This document shows positions 34,885-43,710 of a stretch of 64,000 bases of DNA, one piece after another. The notes beneath the pieces were generated by a model, which saw nothing but the letters and a program-made list of their open reading frames with translations, made no database searches and had not been told where the DNA came from. How positions within the stretch are numbered: position 1 is the stretch's first letter; each line of letters starts with the position of its first letter. Location: assembly GCA_003222675.1 (NCBI GenBank), contig QHWT01000055.1, forward strand, positions 1-64,000, read 5' to 3'. Source of the DNA: Acidobacteriota bacterium. Lineage in GTDB: Bacteria > Acidobacteriota > Vicinamibacteria > Vicinamibacterales > 2-12-FULL-66-21. Made by a program: the position numbers and the translations under genes.

Positions 34885-35759
34885 CGAATGTACTCGGCGA
34901 TGCCGGTCGCGCCGCGCCGCTCCCCTTCAGCCAATTGCCGGATCCGCTGCTCGACGCGCTCGATCACGTCGTCTGGCGTCGATGTCCCCGCGGTGATTCC
35001 GACGACGTCCGTGTCGAGGAACCAGTCCGGCCGCAGGTCGGCGTCCGTCTGGACGTGGTGGACGCGCGCGCAGTAGCTGCTGCACGTCTTCACCAGTTCT
35101 CGCGTGTTGTTGCTGGCCGCGCCGCCGATCACGACGACGACGTCGCACTCGCGCGCCATTTCGACGGCGGCGTCCTGGCGTTCCTTGGTGGGCTTGCACA
35201 CGGTGTCGATGAACCGGACGTCAGATTGAGGAAACCGGCGACGTATGAGCGCGACGAGGTGCCGCACGCGCGCGATCGACTGCGTCGTCTGCGCGGCGAC
35301 GCCGATGCGCGGATGCTCGGACAGCCGCGTCACGTCGTCCTCGTGCAGCACGACATCGAAGTGGTCCAGGTCGCCGGTGAGCCCGCGCACTTCCACGTGA
35401 TCGCGCTGCCCGACGATCACCACGTGGTAGCCGTCGCGAACGAGAGCGGCGACCGCGCGGTGTGCGACATGGACGAGCGGGCAGGTGGCCTCGACAACGT
35501 TGAGGCCGCGCGCGCGGGTTTCGGCCAGCGCGCGCTGCGACGTGCCATGCGCCGTCACCATTAAGGTGTGGGTCTTGACCTGCGACACGTCGTTCGCCGT
35601 CGCGATCCCCCTGGCGCGCATCTCGCCGACGACCGTGGGGTTGTGCACCAGGTCGCCGAGGATGGTGAGCGGCGCGGCATCGGCCTCGGCGAGCGCCAGC
35701 GCGATCGCGTCGCGCACGCCGAAGCACATGCCCAGGTGTGTCGCGCGGAGAGTCTTCAT
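34881..35759 (-). CDS. ispH: 4-hydroxy-3-methylbut-2-enyl diphosphate reductase
   Basis: This 292-residue enzyme makes isopentenyl and dimethylallyl diphosphate in the last step of the MEP pathway, using a [4Fe-4S] cluster. The three cluster Cys are in GMCFGVRDA, EATCPLVHV and DTVCKPTKERQ. Substrate-binding motifs include GDLVHNPTVV, TAHGTS, a QRDHVEV stretch with a conserved His, and GGAASNNTRELV. Length and motifs are complete. A dyad AACTTT-N7-AAAGTT sits 30 bases before the start and may control it. Confidence 0.95.
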   Translation of the reverse strand: MKTLRATHLGMCFGVRDAIALALAEADAAPLTILGDLVHNPTVVGEMRARGIATANDVSQVKTHTLMVTAHGTSQRALAETRARGLNVVEATCPLVHVAHRAVAALVRDGYHVVIVGQRDHVEVRGLTGDLDHFDVVLHEDDVTRLSEHPRIGVAAQTTQSIARVRHLVALIRRRFPQSDVRFIDTVCKPTKERQDAAVEMARECDVVVVIGGAASNNTRELVKTCSSYCARVHHVQTDADLRPDWFLDTDVVGITAGTSTPDDVIERVEQRIRQLAEGERRGATGIAEYIR

Positions 35760-35788
35760 GGCGGGCCCCTGTGATTTACGTCGGCGGT

Positions 35789-35807
35789 AACTTTACATCG
35801 CAAAGTT
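35789..35807. promoter_or_regulatory. Operator-like dyad upstream of ispH
   Basis: AACTTT, seven bases and AAAGTT form an inverted repeat 30 bases before the ispH start. The minus strand includes TAAAGT, which can serve as a -10 box. The same dyad with the same 7-base spacer occurs again at 35952-35970. Confidence 0.5.
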
Positions 35808-35951
35808 TATGACCATGAGTTCGGGTTGTCAAGCGGCTTGTCGCGTCAGCACCGTAAGACCCGCCGCGGTACGCGCGTTCCGTCGTCGGGCTTTGTAGCG
35901 AGCCGACGTGCGCAGCAGGAAGCAATCGCGGCGGAACGGATTGACGTAAGT

Positions 35952-35970
35952 AACTTTGTAAGGTAAAGTT
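35952..35970 (+). promoter_or_regulatory. Second AACTTT-N7-AAAGTT dyad within a promoter
   Basis: The dyad overlaps a good plus-strand promoter: TTGACG at 35941, a 17-base spacer and TAAAGT at 35964. No plus-strand gene follows before 37418, so this may be the promoter of a lost gene. The rest of 35760-36076 shows no gene. Confidence 0.5.
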
Positions 35971-36076
35971 ATTCCACATCAGCCTCGTCGAGCATCCCGG
36001 TCATGGCCTTGGAATGCACGCCGAGGCGAACACCATCGATTACGAGGAGGGCTGATTCAGCGCGACTGCAGAACGG

Positions 36077-37354
36077 TCAGTACGCAACCATCGCATCGTC
36101 GAACAGCGTGCTGAGCTCCTCCGGGCCGGCCGACCGCGGCGCCAGTTTGGTCACCCGATGCTGCGGAAGCGTGCCCTGCACAAGCGTGGGGATGTCCGAC
36201 CTCGAATAGCCGACCGCCCGTAGTCCGTCGGGAACCTTCAGGCGCTTCATGAACCACGTGATCCTGTCCGCAAGGATCTTTCCGGCGTCCTTCGCGCGCG
36301 CGCGTGACACATCGACGCCAAGCGCTTCGGCCGTCTGCAGATGCCGCGCCGGATTCGCCGACGCGGTGAAACGGAAGACCGCCGGCGCATTGAGAATTAC
36401 CGATACTCCGTGCGGCACGAGTGGATGATCGACCGCGTAGCCGGGTGCGCGGTAATCCCTGACGTGTCCGGACACCGGATACGACATACCGTGCGGGAGG
36501 TGCACGCCGGCGTTGCCGAAGCCGATGCCCGCGTATGTCGCGGCCAGCAGCATGTTCGCGCGCGCTTCGTCATCGCCGGGATCCTCGACGGCGCGAACAA
36601 GAAACTGCGCCACCATCCGTAAAGCCTGCAAGGACCAGACGTCGCTGATCGGGTTCGAGCCCTGATACGCCGGCCGGAGGTTCGGGCGTTCCGGCCGCGG
36701 CCGGTCCGTGAACGGCATGGCCGTGTAGGACTCGATGGCATGGCTCAGGATGTCGAGGCCCGTTGACGCCGCGACGGCAGACGGCATCGTGCGCGTGTTC
36801 TCCGGATCGAGGTAGCCGAGTGTCGGCTTCAGACGGCGGTGTGCGATGCCGGTCTTCGCGTGGAGGCTCTCGAGATCGAAGATCGCCACTCCGGTTGTTT
36901 CACTGCCGGTGCCGGCGGTCGTCGGAATCGCCATCAGCGGCTTCAGCGGGCCGGGCACGGGCCGGCCCTTGCCGATCGGCGGATTGACGTAATCGAGGAA
37001 GTCGGCAGGGCAGCTCGTGTAGAGGTTCACCGCCTTCGCCGTGTCGATCGTGGATCCGCCGCCGACCGCGACGAAGGCGTCGAACGCGCGCTCACGCGCG
37101 AAGCCAATCGCGTCGAGGAACGAGGCGTCGGTGGGCTCCACGCGGACCCGGTCGTACACAACCGCGGCAATCCCGTTCTCGTGCAGCGACTCCATCGCGA
37201 TCCGAACGGGCGGCAAGTCGCGCACGATCGGATCCGTGACGAGAAGCACGCGCCGGGCGCCAAGCTCCTTGAGATCCGCTCCGACTTCGCGTGTCACGCC
37301 GGCGCCGAAGCGGACGCTCGACGCTGCCATTTCAAATGCCGTTTCACTGGTCAT
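36077..37354 (-). CDS. Iron-containing alcohol dehydrogenase, hydroxyacid-oxoacid transhydrogenase type
   Basis: This 425-residue group III alcohol dehydrogenase has GGGSTIDTAKA for the cofactor, PTTAGTGSETT, and the metal ligands in TGLDILSHAIESY and GFGNAGVHLPHGMSYPVSG. The last motif is close to that of human ADHFE1, which moves hydride between 4-hydroxybutyrate and 2-oxoglutarate. The assignment to that subfamily rests on this motif and on length. It appears to be monocistronic. Confidence 0.85.
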   Translation of the reverse strand: MTSETAFEMAASSVRFGAGVTREVGADLKELGARRVLLVTDPIVRDLPPVRIAMESLHENGIAAVVYDRVRVEPTDASFLDAIGFARERAFDAFVAVGGGSTIDTAKAVNLYTSCPADFLDYVNPPIGKGRPVPGPLKPLMAIPTTAGTGSETTGVAIFDLESLHAKTGIAHRRLKPTLGYLDPENTRTMPSAVAASTGLDILSHAIESYTAMPFTDRPRPERPNLRPAYQGSNPISDVWSLQALRMVAQFLVRAVEDPGDDEARANMLLAATYAGIGFGNAGVHLPHGMSYPVSGHVRDYRAPGYAVDHPLVPHGVSVILNAPAVFRFTASANPARHLQTAEALGVDVSRARAKDAGKILADRITWFMKRLKVPDGLRAVGYSRSDIPTLVQGTLPQHRVTKLAPRSAGPEELSTLFDDAMVAY

Positions 37355-37417
37355 GACGCGTTGCCCTCTCCGCCTGCGGCCTGATGATCAATAATGCGCG
37401 ACCACGAGGGAAGACAA

Positions 37418-38263
37418 ATGCATACGGTGGGACGGCGGCGATTCTTCCTGCTTGGAATCTGTTGCGCGCTGGGCTTTGCTGGCCACGAGGCGCTGGCAGA
37501 GCGGCCCGGCCAGACACCCGTTGCCTTTCATTGGCCCACCGGGAAGCGCGCCGCTGTCAGTCTGAGCTTCGACGATGCGCGTACGAGTCAGGTGGACGAG
37601 GGGCTCGCACTGCTGAAAAAGATGGGCGTCAAGGTCACGTTCTTCGTGACGCCTGGAGGCGTCGAAAAGCGGCTGGATGGATGGAAGCAGGCCGTCCTCG
37701 ATGGGCACGAGATTGCCAACCACTCGTTGACACATCCCTGCTCGGGGAACTATGCGTTCTCGTCCGGCAACGCGCTGGAGACGTACACGCTGGAGTCCAT
37801 GGCGCAGCAGCTCGATGAAGCGAATGGCCGGATCGAGAAGCTGCTCGGCGTGAAGCCGACCACCTTCGCCTATCCGTGCGGTCAGAAGTTCGTCGGACGC
37901 GACCGGAACGTGAAGAGCTACGTTCCGCTGATCGCCGAGCGGTTCCTCGCGGGCCGCGGCTACATGGACGAGTCGCCGAACGATCCGGCGCTGGCCGACC
38001 TTGCGCAGGCCATGGGAACCGCGTTCGACGACATGGATTTCCTTCAGATGAAGACGATAGTCGATGCGGCAGCTGCCGACGGACGCTGGGTGATCTTCGC
38101 CGGCCACGAGATCGGGCGGAAGGCGTATCAGACGACGGATCTGCGTGCGCTCGAGCAGCTTTGTGCGTATCTGAAGGATCCGGCGAACGGCATCTGGCCG
38201 GGAACGGTCGCTGAGGTCGGCGCGTACGTTCGCGACCGGCAGCGCGAAGCGGCGGCGCGCTGA
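37418..38263 (+). CDS. Secreted polysaccharide deacetylase family protein
   Basis: This 281-residue protein has a twin-arginine-like signal (GRRRFFLLGICCALGFAG) and a NodB domain: motif 1 SLSFDDARTSQ with the catalytic Asp pair, motif 2 IANHSLTHPCSG with the two metal His, and motif 3-like FAYPCGQKF. A late motif, VIFAGHEIG, supplies a His. It should remove acetyl groups from an amino-sugar polymer outside the cell. The ATG at 37418 is preferred because GAGGGAAG precedes it. Confidence 0.85.
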   Translation: MHTVGRRRFFLLGICCALGFAGHEALAERPGQTPVAFHWPTGKRAAVSLSFDDARTSQVDEGLALLKKMGVKVTFFVTPGGVEKRLDGWKQAVLDGHEIANHSLTHPCSGNYAFSSGNALETYTLESMAQQLDEANGRIEKLLGVKPTTFAYPCGQKFVGRDRNVKSYVPLIAERFLAGRGYMDESPNDPALADLAQAMGTAFDDMDFLQMKTIVDAAAADGRWVIFAGHEIGRKAYQTTDLRALEQLCAYLKDPANGIWPGTVAEVGAYVRDRQREAAAR

Positions 38264-38443
38264 AGCGCGTCAGTGCGCCCGCGCTCATGAATCGCCGGCG
38301 TGCGCGCACGGAACCCGAGGTCCATCATCCTAGCGCTCGCTTAACGGCTCCATGCGCGCACTGCGCAGACCTCACAATAAGTAAGGTGATGCATTGTTGT
38401 GATGGGAGTGTGATACGTGGGGCCCCGAAGCTCGAGGTGCCCA

Positions 38444-38518
38444 CCCTAACAGGCGTTTGCAGCCGTCCGCGGCCAGTGCGATCATGAGCCGCCGCGGCTG
38501 AAACGCACGACGTTAGGC
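38444..38518. repeat. Integron attC site (upstream)
   Basis: CCCTAAC (38444-38450) and GTTAGGC (38512-38518) are R-type core boxes at the ends of a long imperfect palindrome. GCGTTT, CAGCCG and GCGGC on the left pair with GCCGC, CGGCTG and AAACGC on the right, with extrahelical bases and a short loop. This is the folded attC layout used by integron integrases, with cleavage between G and TTAGGC. Confidence 0.75.
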
Positions 38519-39157
38519 TGCCATATCCGACGTGCTGGCGGGACGTTGAACGTAGGGTCAGCGGCGTCGCGAACGCATTCCGATATGGTGATCGTTGACA
38601 CACCACGACTCTCGCTCCGGCCGCTTCAGGCATCGGATGCGGAGCCGTTGCTGGAAATCCATAAGGATCCGGAGGTCATCAAGTATATCCTCCATGGCGC
38701 GCCTCCGGGAGGGATTACCCATGCCTGGCGAGTCATCGCCATGATGATCGGGCACTGGCATCTCCGTGGCTACGGTCAGTGGGCGGTCGTGGAGAAGGCA
38801 AACGCTCAGGTGATCGGACGGGTCGGCCTTTGGAACCCTGAGGGCTGGCCGGGCATCGAACTCGGATGGATCATTGGGCGCACTCGATGGGGCAACGGTT
38901 TTGCCACCGAAGCGGCTTTGGCCGCACTCAATTGGGCATGGGAGAACGTCAGGACGGATCACATCATCAGTATCATACAGCCCGATAATATCGCGTCGAT
39001 TCGCGTGGCCGAAAAAATCGGCGAGTGTTTCGAACGCAACGACGTCATGGACGGCACGAACGTTCAAATCTACGGCATTCGCCGGCCGACGACAGCCTAA
39101 CCTGCGGCTGCACCGGACGACCACACGACTGCGAGCGGTCGCCGGTGAGCCGCAACG
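38513..39157 (+). mobile_element. Integron gene cassette carrying a GNAT acetyltransferase
   Basis: The 645-base segment runs from the cleavage point in the upstream attC to that in the attC overlapping the end of the GNAT gene. It holds one promoterless gene with its own attC behind it, the canonical cassette form. No integrase gene and no third attC were found in the window, so it looks like a stray cassette or small attC cluster away from an integrase. Confidence 0.7.
38585..39100 (+). CDS. GNAT-family N-acetyltransferase (RimJ/RimL type)
   Basis: This 171-residue protein starts MVIVDTPRLSLRPLQASDAE. It has the acetyl-CoA site region ELGWIIGRTRWGNGFATEAA (Q/RxxGxG/A-like turn) and the late strand PDNIASIRVAEKIGECF. 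Such enzymes acetylate amines of proteins, antibiotics or metabolites; the target is unknown. The stop codon lies inside the first core box of its own attC, typical of cassette genes. Confidence 0.85.
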   Translation: MVIVDTPRLSLRPLQASDAEPLLEIHKDPEVIKYILHGAPPGGITHAWRVIAMMIGHWHLRGYGQWAVVEKANAQVIGRVGLWNPEGWPGIELGWIIGRTRWGNGFATEAALAALNWAWENVRTDHIISIIQPDNIASIRVAEKIGECFERNDVMDGTNVQIYGIRRPTTA

Positions 39158-39163
39158 TTAGCC
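39095..39163. repeat. Integron attC site of the GNAT cassette
   Basis: The core boxes are GCCTAAC (39095-39101) and GTTAGCC (39157-39163). Between them TGCGGCT pairs with AGCCGCA, CACCGG with CCGGTG and CGACC with GGTCG. One unpaired G at 39110 breaks the symmetry, as extrahelical bases do in attC. The result is a near-perfect cruciform of 69 bases. Confidence 0.8.
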
Positions 39164-39460
39164 CGCAAATTGGAATGCTGGAGATTCGTTTGGCTCGACG
39201 CGAGGAATTCCCTCGATCGAGCGGTACGTCGTAGGAGAGACGGTAGCGCCATACAGCTTGGATGTCGACGGGCAGAAGTCCGAAGGACTGGTACATCCGA
39301 ACCCGGAAGGCCGTGACATTCCGCCGATTGCAAAGGAGTCTCGCCCCTACCGTCACACGCGCCGCACACCCGTCTGGCCCGTCAGCGACCGCATCGAGTG
39401 GGGAGACAAAGGTCTGGCAAGAGACGCGAGATGATGTCGAAGGACATCTAGAGAGGACGT

Positions 39461-39964
39461 ATGCGCATCAACGACCTGCTCCTGTCGGAATTCGACGAAG
39501 AAGTGAAGAAGACACGGACGATGCTCGAACGCGTGCCGGCCGGGAGAGGCGATTTCGTGCCGCACCCCAAGTCCATGCCGCTCGGCAGGCTCGCCCCTCA
39601 CATCGCCCAACTCGGTGGCTTCGGGCTGACGATCCTGACGGAGCCCGGCCTGGACTTCGCTCAACGTCGCTACGCCCCGCTGCCGTTTGAGTCGGCGGCC
39701 CAACTCGTTCGCGCGTTCGATGAAGGCACCGCGCAGGTCCGGCGTGCGCTCCCAGATGTGCCCGAACACGCCTGGACCGAGCCGTGGCAGCTGTCGGTTC
39801 AGGGGAAGGCGATTTTCAATGGGACGCGGTTCCTCGCCTATCGCGAGATGTTCATCAACCATCTCGTTCACCACCGGGCACAGCTCGGCGTCTATCTGCG
39901 GTTGAATAACGAACCGGTACCGGCCACCTACGGCCCCTCGGCCGACGAGACGCTTGGCTTTTGA
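39461..39964 (+). CDS. DinB-family protein
   Basis: This 167-residue four-helix protein has metal-site histidines: PHIAQLGGFG in the second helix and a terminal motif EMFINHLVHHRAQLGVYLRL, which is the DinB H-x3-H. Members are thiol transferases (bacillithiol or mycothiol type) or have unknown roles. GAGAGGACGT precedes the ATG. It stands just after the integron cassette. Confidence 0.85.
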   Translation: MRINDLLLSEFDEEVKKTRTMLERVPAGRGDFVPHPKSMPLGRLAPHIAQLGGFGLTILTEPGLDFAQRRYAPLPFESAAQLVRAFDEGTAQVRRALPDVPEHAWTEPWQLSVQGKAIFNGTRFLAYREMFINHLVHHRAQLGVYLRLNNEPVPATYGPSADETLGF

Positions 39965-39984
39965 GCTCAAGAACCGCGTTCGGC

Positions 39985-40202
39985 CAGTGCGCGCTCAAAC
40001 CGCGTGTCGTGCGCACGAACAACCGAACTCCCAGCTTGGACTCGAGTTGCGCGATCGACTTCGAGGCCGCGGGCTGTTCCCGCCTCATACGGCGTGCGCC
40101 ACCCGAGAACGAGCCGGCCTCGATGACGTTAACGAACGTCGCCATCGCCGATCCTTCGGGGTTATGCCTCCGAGGAATGGATCGTAGCGCGCGCGAATTC
40201 AT
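39985..40202 (-). pseudogene. LysR-family regulator, N-terminal fragment
   Basis: The minus strand reads AMATFVNVIEAGSFSGGARR, then QPAASKSIAQLESKLGVRLF and VRTTRGL, a LysR helix-turn-helix. The similarity stops where the DinB gene region begins, and the effector domain is absent. Only the DNA-binding part is left. Confidence 0.65.
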
Positions 40203-40305
40203 CGCCGCGAGAGGGCGCAAACAGTTCGTGCCAGAGTCCGGCTGCGCGACAGGGCGCACCCGTCCGCCAAGGCCTGAGTCCACCTGCGTTCCGGTCCACG
40301 CCGCT

Positions 40306-42065
40306 CTAGTTGTTGCGCGGCGTGCCGGCGCCGTATGTGCGCAGGACATCCGCGAAGTCCATCCAGCCCCGGGCAGTCGCCAGGCCGAGAAGTGTCTTTC
40401 CCTGCCGGTTCGGCGCGTCCAAGTGCGTCCCGTGCGCAGTCAGTAAACCGATGATTTCGTCGAAGCGTGACATCTCGGGATGCAGATAGAACACGAGCGG
40501 GTCGCCATCTGCATCCACGCGTCGCACCTGACCGCGTCGAAGATCGTCGCGAACCGCGCCAGATACTCGACGACGGCCTCGTGCTGGCCGTACCGCGCCC
40601 ATCCGATCGGCGTGGAGTGAAACGCGTAATCGCGCAGCGCGGGATCGGCGCCGAGCGCGATCAAGACCTTCACCATGTCGAGATCGCCGCCGCCGGCGGC
40701 GTTGTGGAGCGCGCCGCGGTCGAGACCGGTGTTCGCAATCATGCCGTTGACGTCGGCGCCGAGCTCGACGAGCAGCTTCACGCCCTCCGGGCGCCTCGCC
40801 TCGACGGCGCGATGCAGCAGCGCGACGCGACCTTCGTATCCCAGGCGATCGAGGAGCATCGAATCGTCTGCGAGCATGGTCCGCATCTCGTCGCGACGTC
40901 CCGCGATACACGCGAGGGCGAACCGATCGTCGCGACCGAGCTCGATTCGCGAGGCGCCACGCTGCGCGAGGTACTCGGCAATCCCAGGATGGCCGTTCAG
41001 GACGGCGTGCTCGTACGCGGTGCGGCGGTCCCGCGGGCTGGGCGCGTTGACGTCGACGCCGTGCTCGACGAGCAGCCTGACTCGATCGGCAAAGCCGTGT
41101 TGCGCGGCCCAGCACAATTGCTCGGCGAGCATTTTCGACAGGCTGAAAGTCGGATCGGCCAGGCGGATCCACGGGCCGCCGCGATCATGCCCCATACCGT
41201 ACGAAAACAGGAGCCTCAGATGGTCGTCGTTCGGCTCGAAGTGGCGGTTGTACAGCGTCTGCGTATCGTTCGGATCGGCGCCGGCGTCGAGGAGCAGCCG
41301 CGCCAGCGCGTCGCATCGCGGGTGCGGCAGCTCGTTCATGTTGTCCTCGCCTCTTCCGAAGGCGCCGGTGAGGGCGGTGAAGGGATACGTGCCGTTCCAC
41401 ATGAAGCCTGCGTTTGGATCGGCGCCACGTTCGAGGAGCAGGCGCGAGGTTTCGAGCGAAGAGCGTTTCGGAGGCGCATCGTCGAGCCGCGAGTAGCACG
41501 CGTAGAGCAACGGTTGCCAGTTGAACGGGCCGCCTTTCGTGTTGACCAGAGCGGATTCGCGATCGATCGCGACGCCGACGGCTTCGACGTCGCCGGCGGC
41601 CGCGGCCGTGTAGATCGTGGCGCTCGCAACGCCGGGATTCTCCCGGATCAGCCGCTCCGCTTTCGCGATATTCGATCGGTGCCATGCTCCGTACACGAGG
41701 CACGCGAGCCGAACGAACACCTCATCGAGCGGCGCCGCACCGGACTGAGGCGGCGGCGTGTGCCACGTGGAGGGTTCGATCGCGGTGAGATGGGCCTTGA
41801 GCTTCGGCCAGCTGGCGAACCCGTACCGGCGCGCGATCGCCAACTGCGCGTCGGTCAGGGAAAAGTGCGTTATCGCTTTGGCCTGGCGCGGATGAAACTC
41901 GCGTGCCTGCGCGATGGCCGCAGCGTCGCCGGCGCGGACAGCGCTACGTAGACGCTTGGCTTCTTTTCGGAGATGCTCGAGGGACGGATCGTTCGGCAGC
42001 GGACGCGTCGGCAGAGCGACCTCCTCGCCCGCAAGAGCGGGCTGCCGGCCTGTGGTCCGCAGCAT
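40306..42065 (-). pseudogene. Ankyrin-repeat protein, frameshifted near the C-terminus
   Basis: This protein of about 585 residues has an N-terminal helical region (DPSLEHLRKEAKRLRSAVRA, TDAQLAIARRYGFASWPKL) seen in a group of soil-bacterial ankyrin proteins. Many ankyrin repeats follow (TSRLLLERGADPNAG, LARLLLDAGADPND, RVRLLVEHGVDVNAP, GVKLLVELGADVNG, MVKVLIALGADPA). Near 40510-40530 the frame shifts; the last repeat (IGLLTAHGTHLDAPNRQGKT) continues in another frame to 40306. It probably mediates protein contacts. The start at 42065 is uncertain. Confidence 0.75.
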
Positions 42066-42221
42066 CAGGCGAGGAAGTGCTTGCCTCTCGGTGTCGACGA
42101 AACGGGAGGGCTTGGCCCTTTCCGCGGACTGGGAGCGTCCCGTGCGCTCGAATCCATGCTAGCAGATTCGCCGCGCACGGTCCCTATGGACCCGGCCTAC
42201 ACTCGTTGGGCGGCCGCATCC

Positions 42222-43553
42222 TTAATCGCGATGGTGCGAGCGGCTGTCGTGCTCGTCATCGTTGTCGCCTTCGTCGTCGTTGTCGGAATGCTTCGCGCGG
42301 CGGAGGTTGTGCTTGTAAACATACGTCGCGACGTCGCGCCCGAGATCGGCGCCGGCATCCTGATCGAAGCGAAAATGGATGCCTCCGTAGACGCGCGCGT
42401 CGTTGATATCGCCCGTGATCTGGTTGAACCTGGTGTAGTGGAAGGTCAACCCTGGCACGGCGGGGTTCGCCATGGTGATGGCATGGCCGCCAGCACCGTA
42501 GACACGCCTCAGGATCTCGGCGGCGCTGTTGCTTCCGCTGGCGTGATTCGACGGATAGCTCGGGAAACACGGCGTGAGAATGTACGGCATAAAGGTGAAG
42601 TCGGCGTCGGTTGTTGCGTTGCCATCGAGGTTGCCCTCGCGAATAGCCGTCTCGGGCCGCCACAGCTTGTAGTGATACTTCGTCCAGAACGACGCGACGA
42701 GGCTGTCGTTGCTGGCCATGTTGAGCAGGGCGAAGGCCCGCGCGTTCTCCGAAAGCGAGCTGCCCTCCGCGGCGGCGACCTGCCTCGCGGCCAGGTTGAA
42801 CACAAAGCTCGGAGAGGACACGGCGTAGAACCGCGCCACATCGGCTCGATCCTGCGGCCGCTCGGTAGGATCGCTACTGACGTTGCCGACCCTCTTCACC
42901 TCGTTGTAGTCCCGTGCGTATCTCTCGCTGGTGAGCGCCGGGGGCGGACCCGGGGCAAACTGCGCGATCCACTCCTGGCTGCCGGCAACGCTCGGAACAC
43001 CGAACGGCGTCATGTTTTGCCACTGAAAAGCGATTCCACCGGCGGCAGGGCAACTTGGCGTGAGCTGCCACACGCCGGGGTCGATCGGCGCGGGCGAGTA
43101 GAACTGCGGCGGTGACGAGCCGTCGTTGAGGCGTAGCGCGATCATTTGGGCAGCCGCGGCCTGACCCGTCGCAATGCCGCCGCTCTTGGCTGAGCCGTTG
43201 GGGATCACGGCCAACGACGCTGTATAGGCGGCATCGAGATTCGGCGCCAGCGGGAAGTAGTTCTTAAGCACGTGGTACGCAGCGGCAACTGCCGCGGCGT
43301 CGGCCGATGCGCCCGCTGGCGCGGCGACACTTCCGAGGTACGGCTTGTAGTCGCCGGTGATCGCGTTGACGGCTTCGAACACGGCGAGCTGCGTGATCGC
43401 CAGGAAGCGTGCCTGAGCGAACGGACTCTGCCCTTGACTGACCAATGTAGACACCGCGATTGCGTTCCAGTCGAGAACGACGTCAGCCCTTGCAGCAATC
43501 GAGCTGCACGCCAATAGGGCTACGAGGGTGACCGAAGTACGTAGCTGCGTCAT
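42222..43553 (-). CDS. Vanadium-dependent haloperoxidase-like phosphatase family protein, secreted
   Basis: This 443-residue protein has a signal peptide ending near IAARA. The vanadate/phosphate-binding motifs are present: K-x6-R-P in KYHYKLWRPETAI, P-S-x-H in FPSYPSNHASGSNSAA, and R-x3-G-x-H in ARVYGGIHFRFDQDAG. The family includes halogenating enzymes and acid phosphatases. The C-terminus is a low-complexity acidic/His tail (DNDDEGDNDDEHDSRSHHRD) that might bind metal. A GGAG lies before the ATG. Confidence 0.85.
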   Translation of the reverse strand: MTQLRTSVTLVALLACSSIAARADVVLDWNAIAVSTLVSQGQSPFAQARFLAITQLAVFEAVNAITGDYKPYLGSVAAPAGASADAAAVAAAYHVLKNYFPLAPNLDAAYTASLAVIPNGSAKSGGIATGQAAAAQMIALRLNDGSSPPQFYSPAPIDPGVWQLTPSCPAAGGIAFQWQNMTPFGVPSVAGSQEWIAQFAPGPPPALTSERYARDYNEVKRVGNVSSDPTERPQDRADVARFYAVSSPSFVFNLAARQVAAAEGSSLSENARAFALLNMASNDSLVASFWTKYHYKLWRPETAIREGNLDGNATTDADFTFMPYILTPCFPSYPSNHASGSNSAAEILRRVYGAGGHAITMANPAVPGLTFHYTRFNQITGDINDARVYGGIHFRFDQDAGADLGRDVATYVYKHNLRRAKHSDNDDEGDNDDEHDSRSHHRD

Positions 43554-43710
43554 AGTGTTTCTCCGTTCAGTGGTGATGGGGCCTGGGGTCGCTCCGACCC
43601 CATTGCGGTCAGGCCCGTTATCCGCTTCGACATATCGCCTACCGCCCCGAGAGGCGGAAAGGGACAGCCGAAACGGACACGACGTGAAACCCGGTTAAAA
43701 TGCAGCCGTT

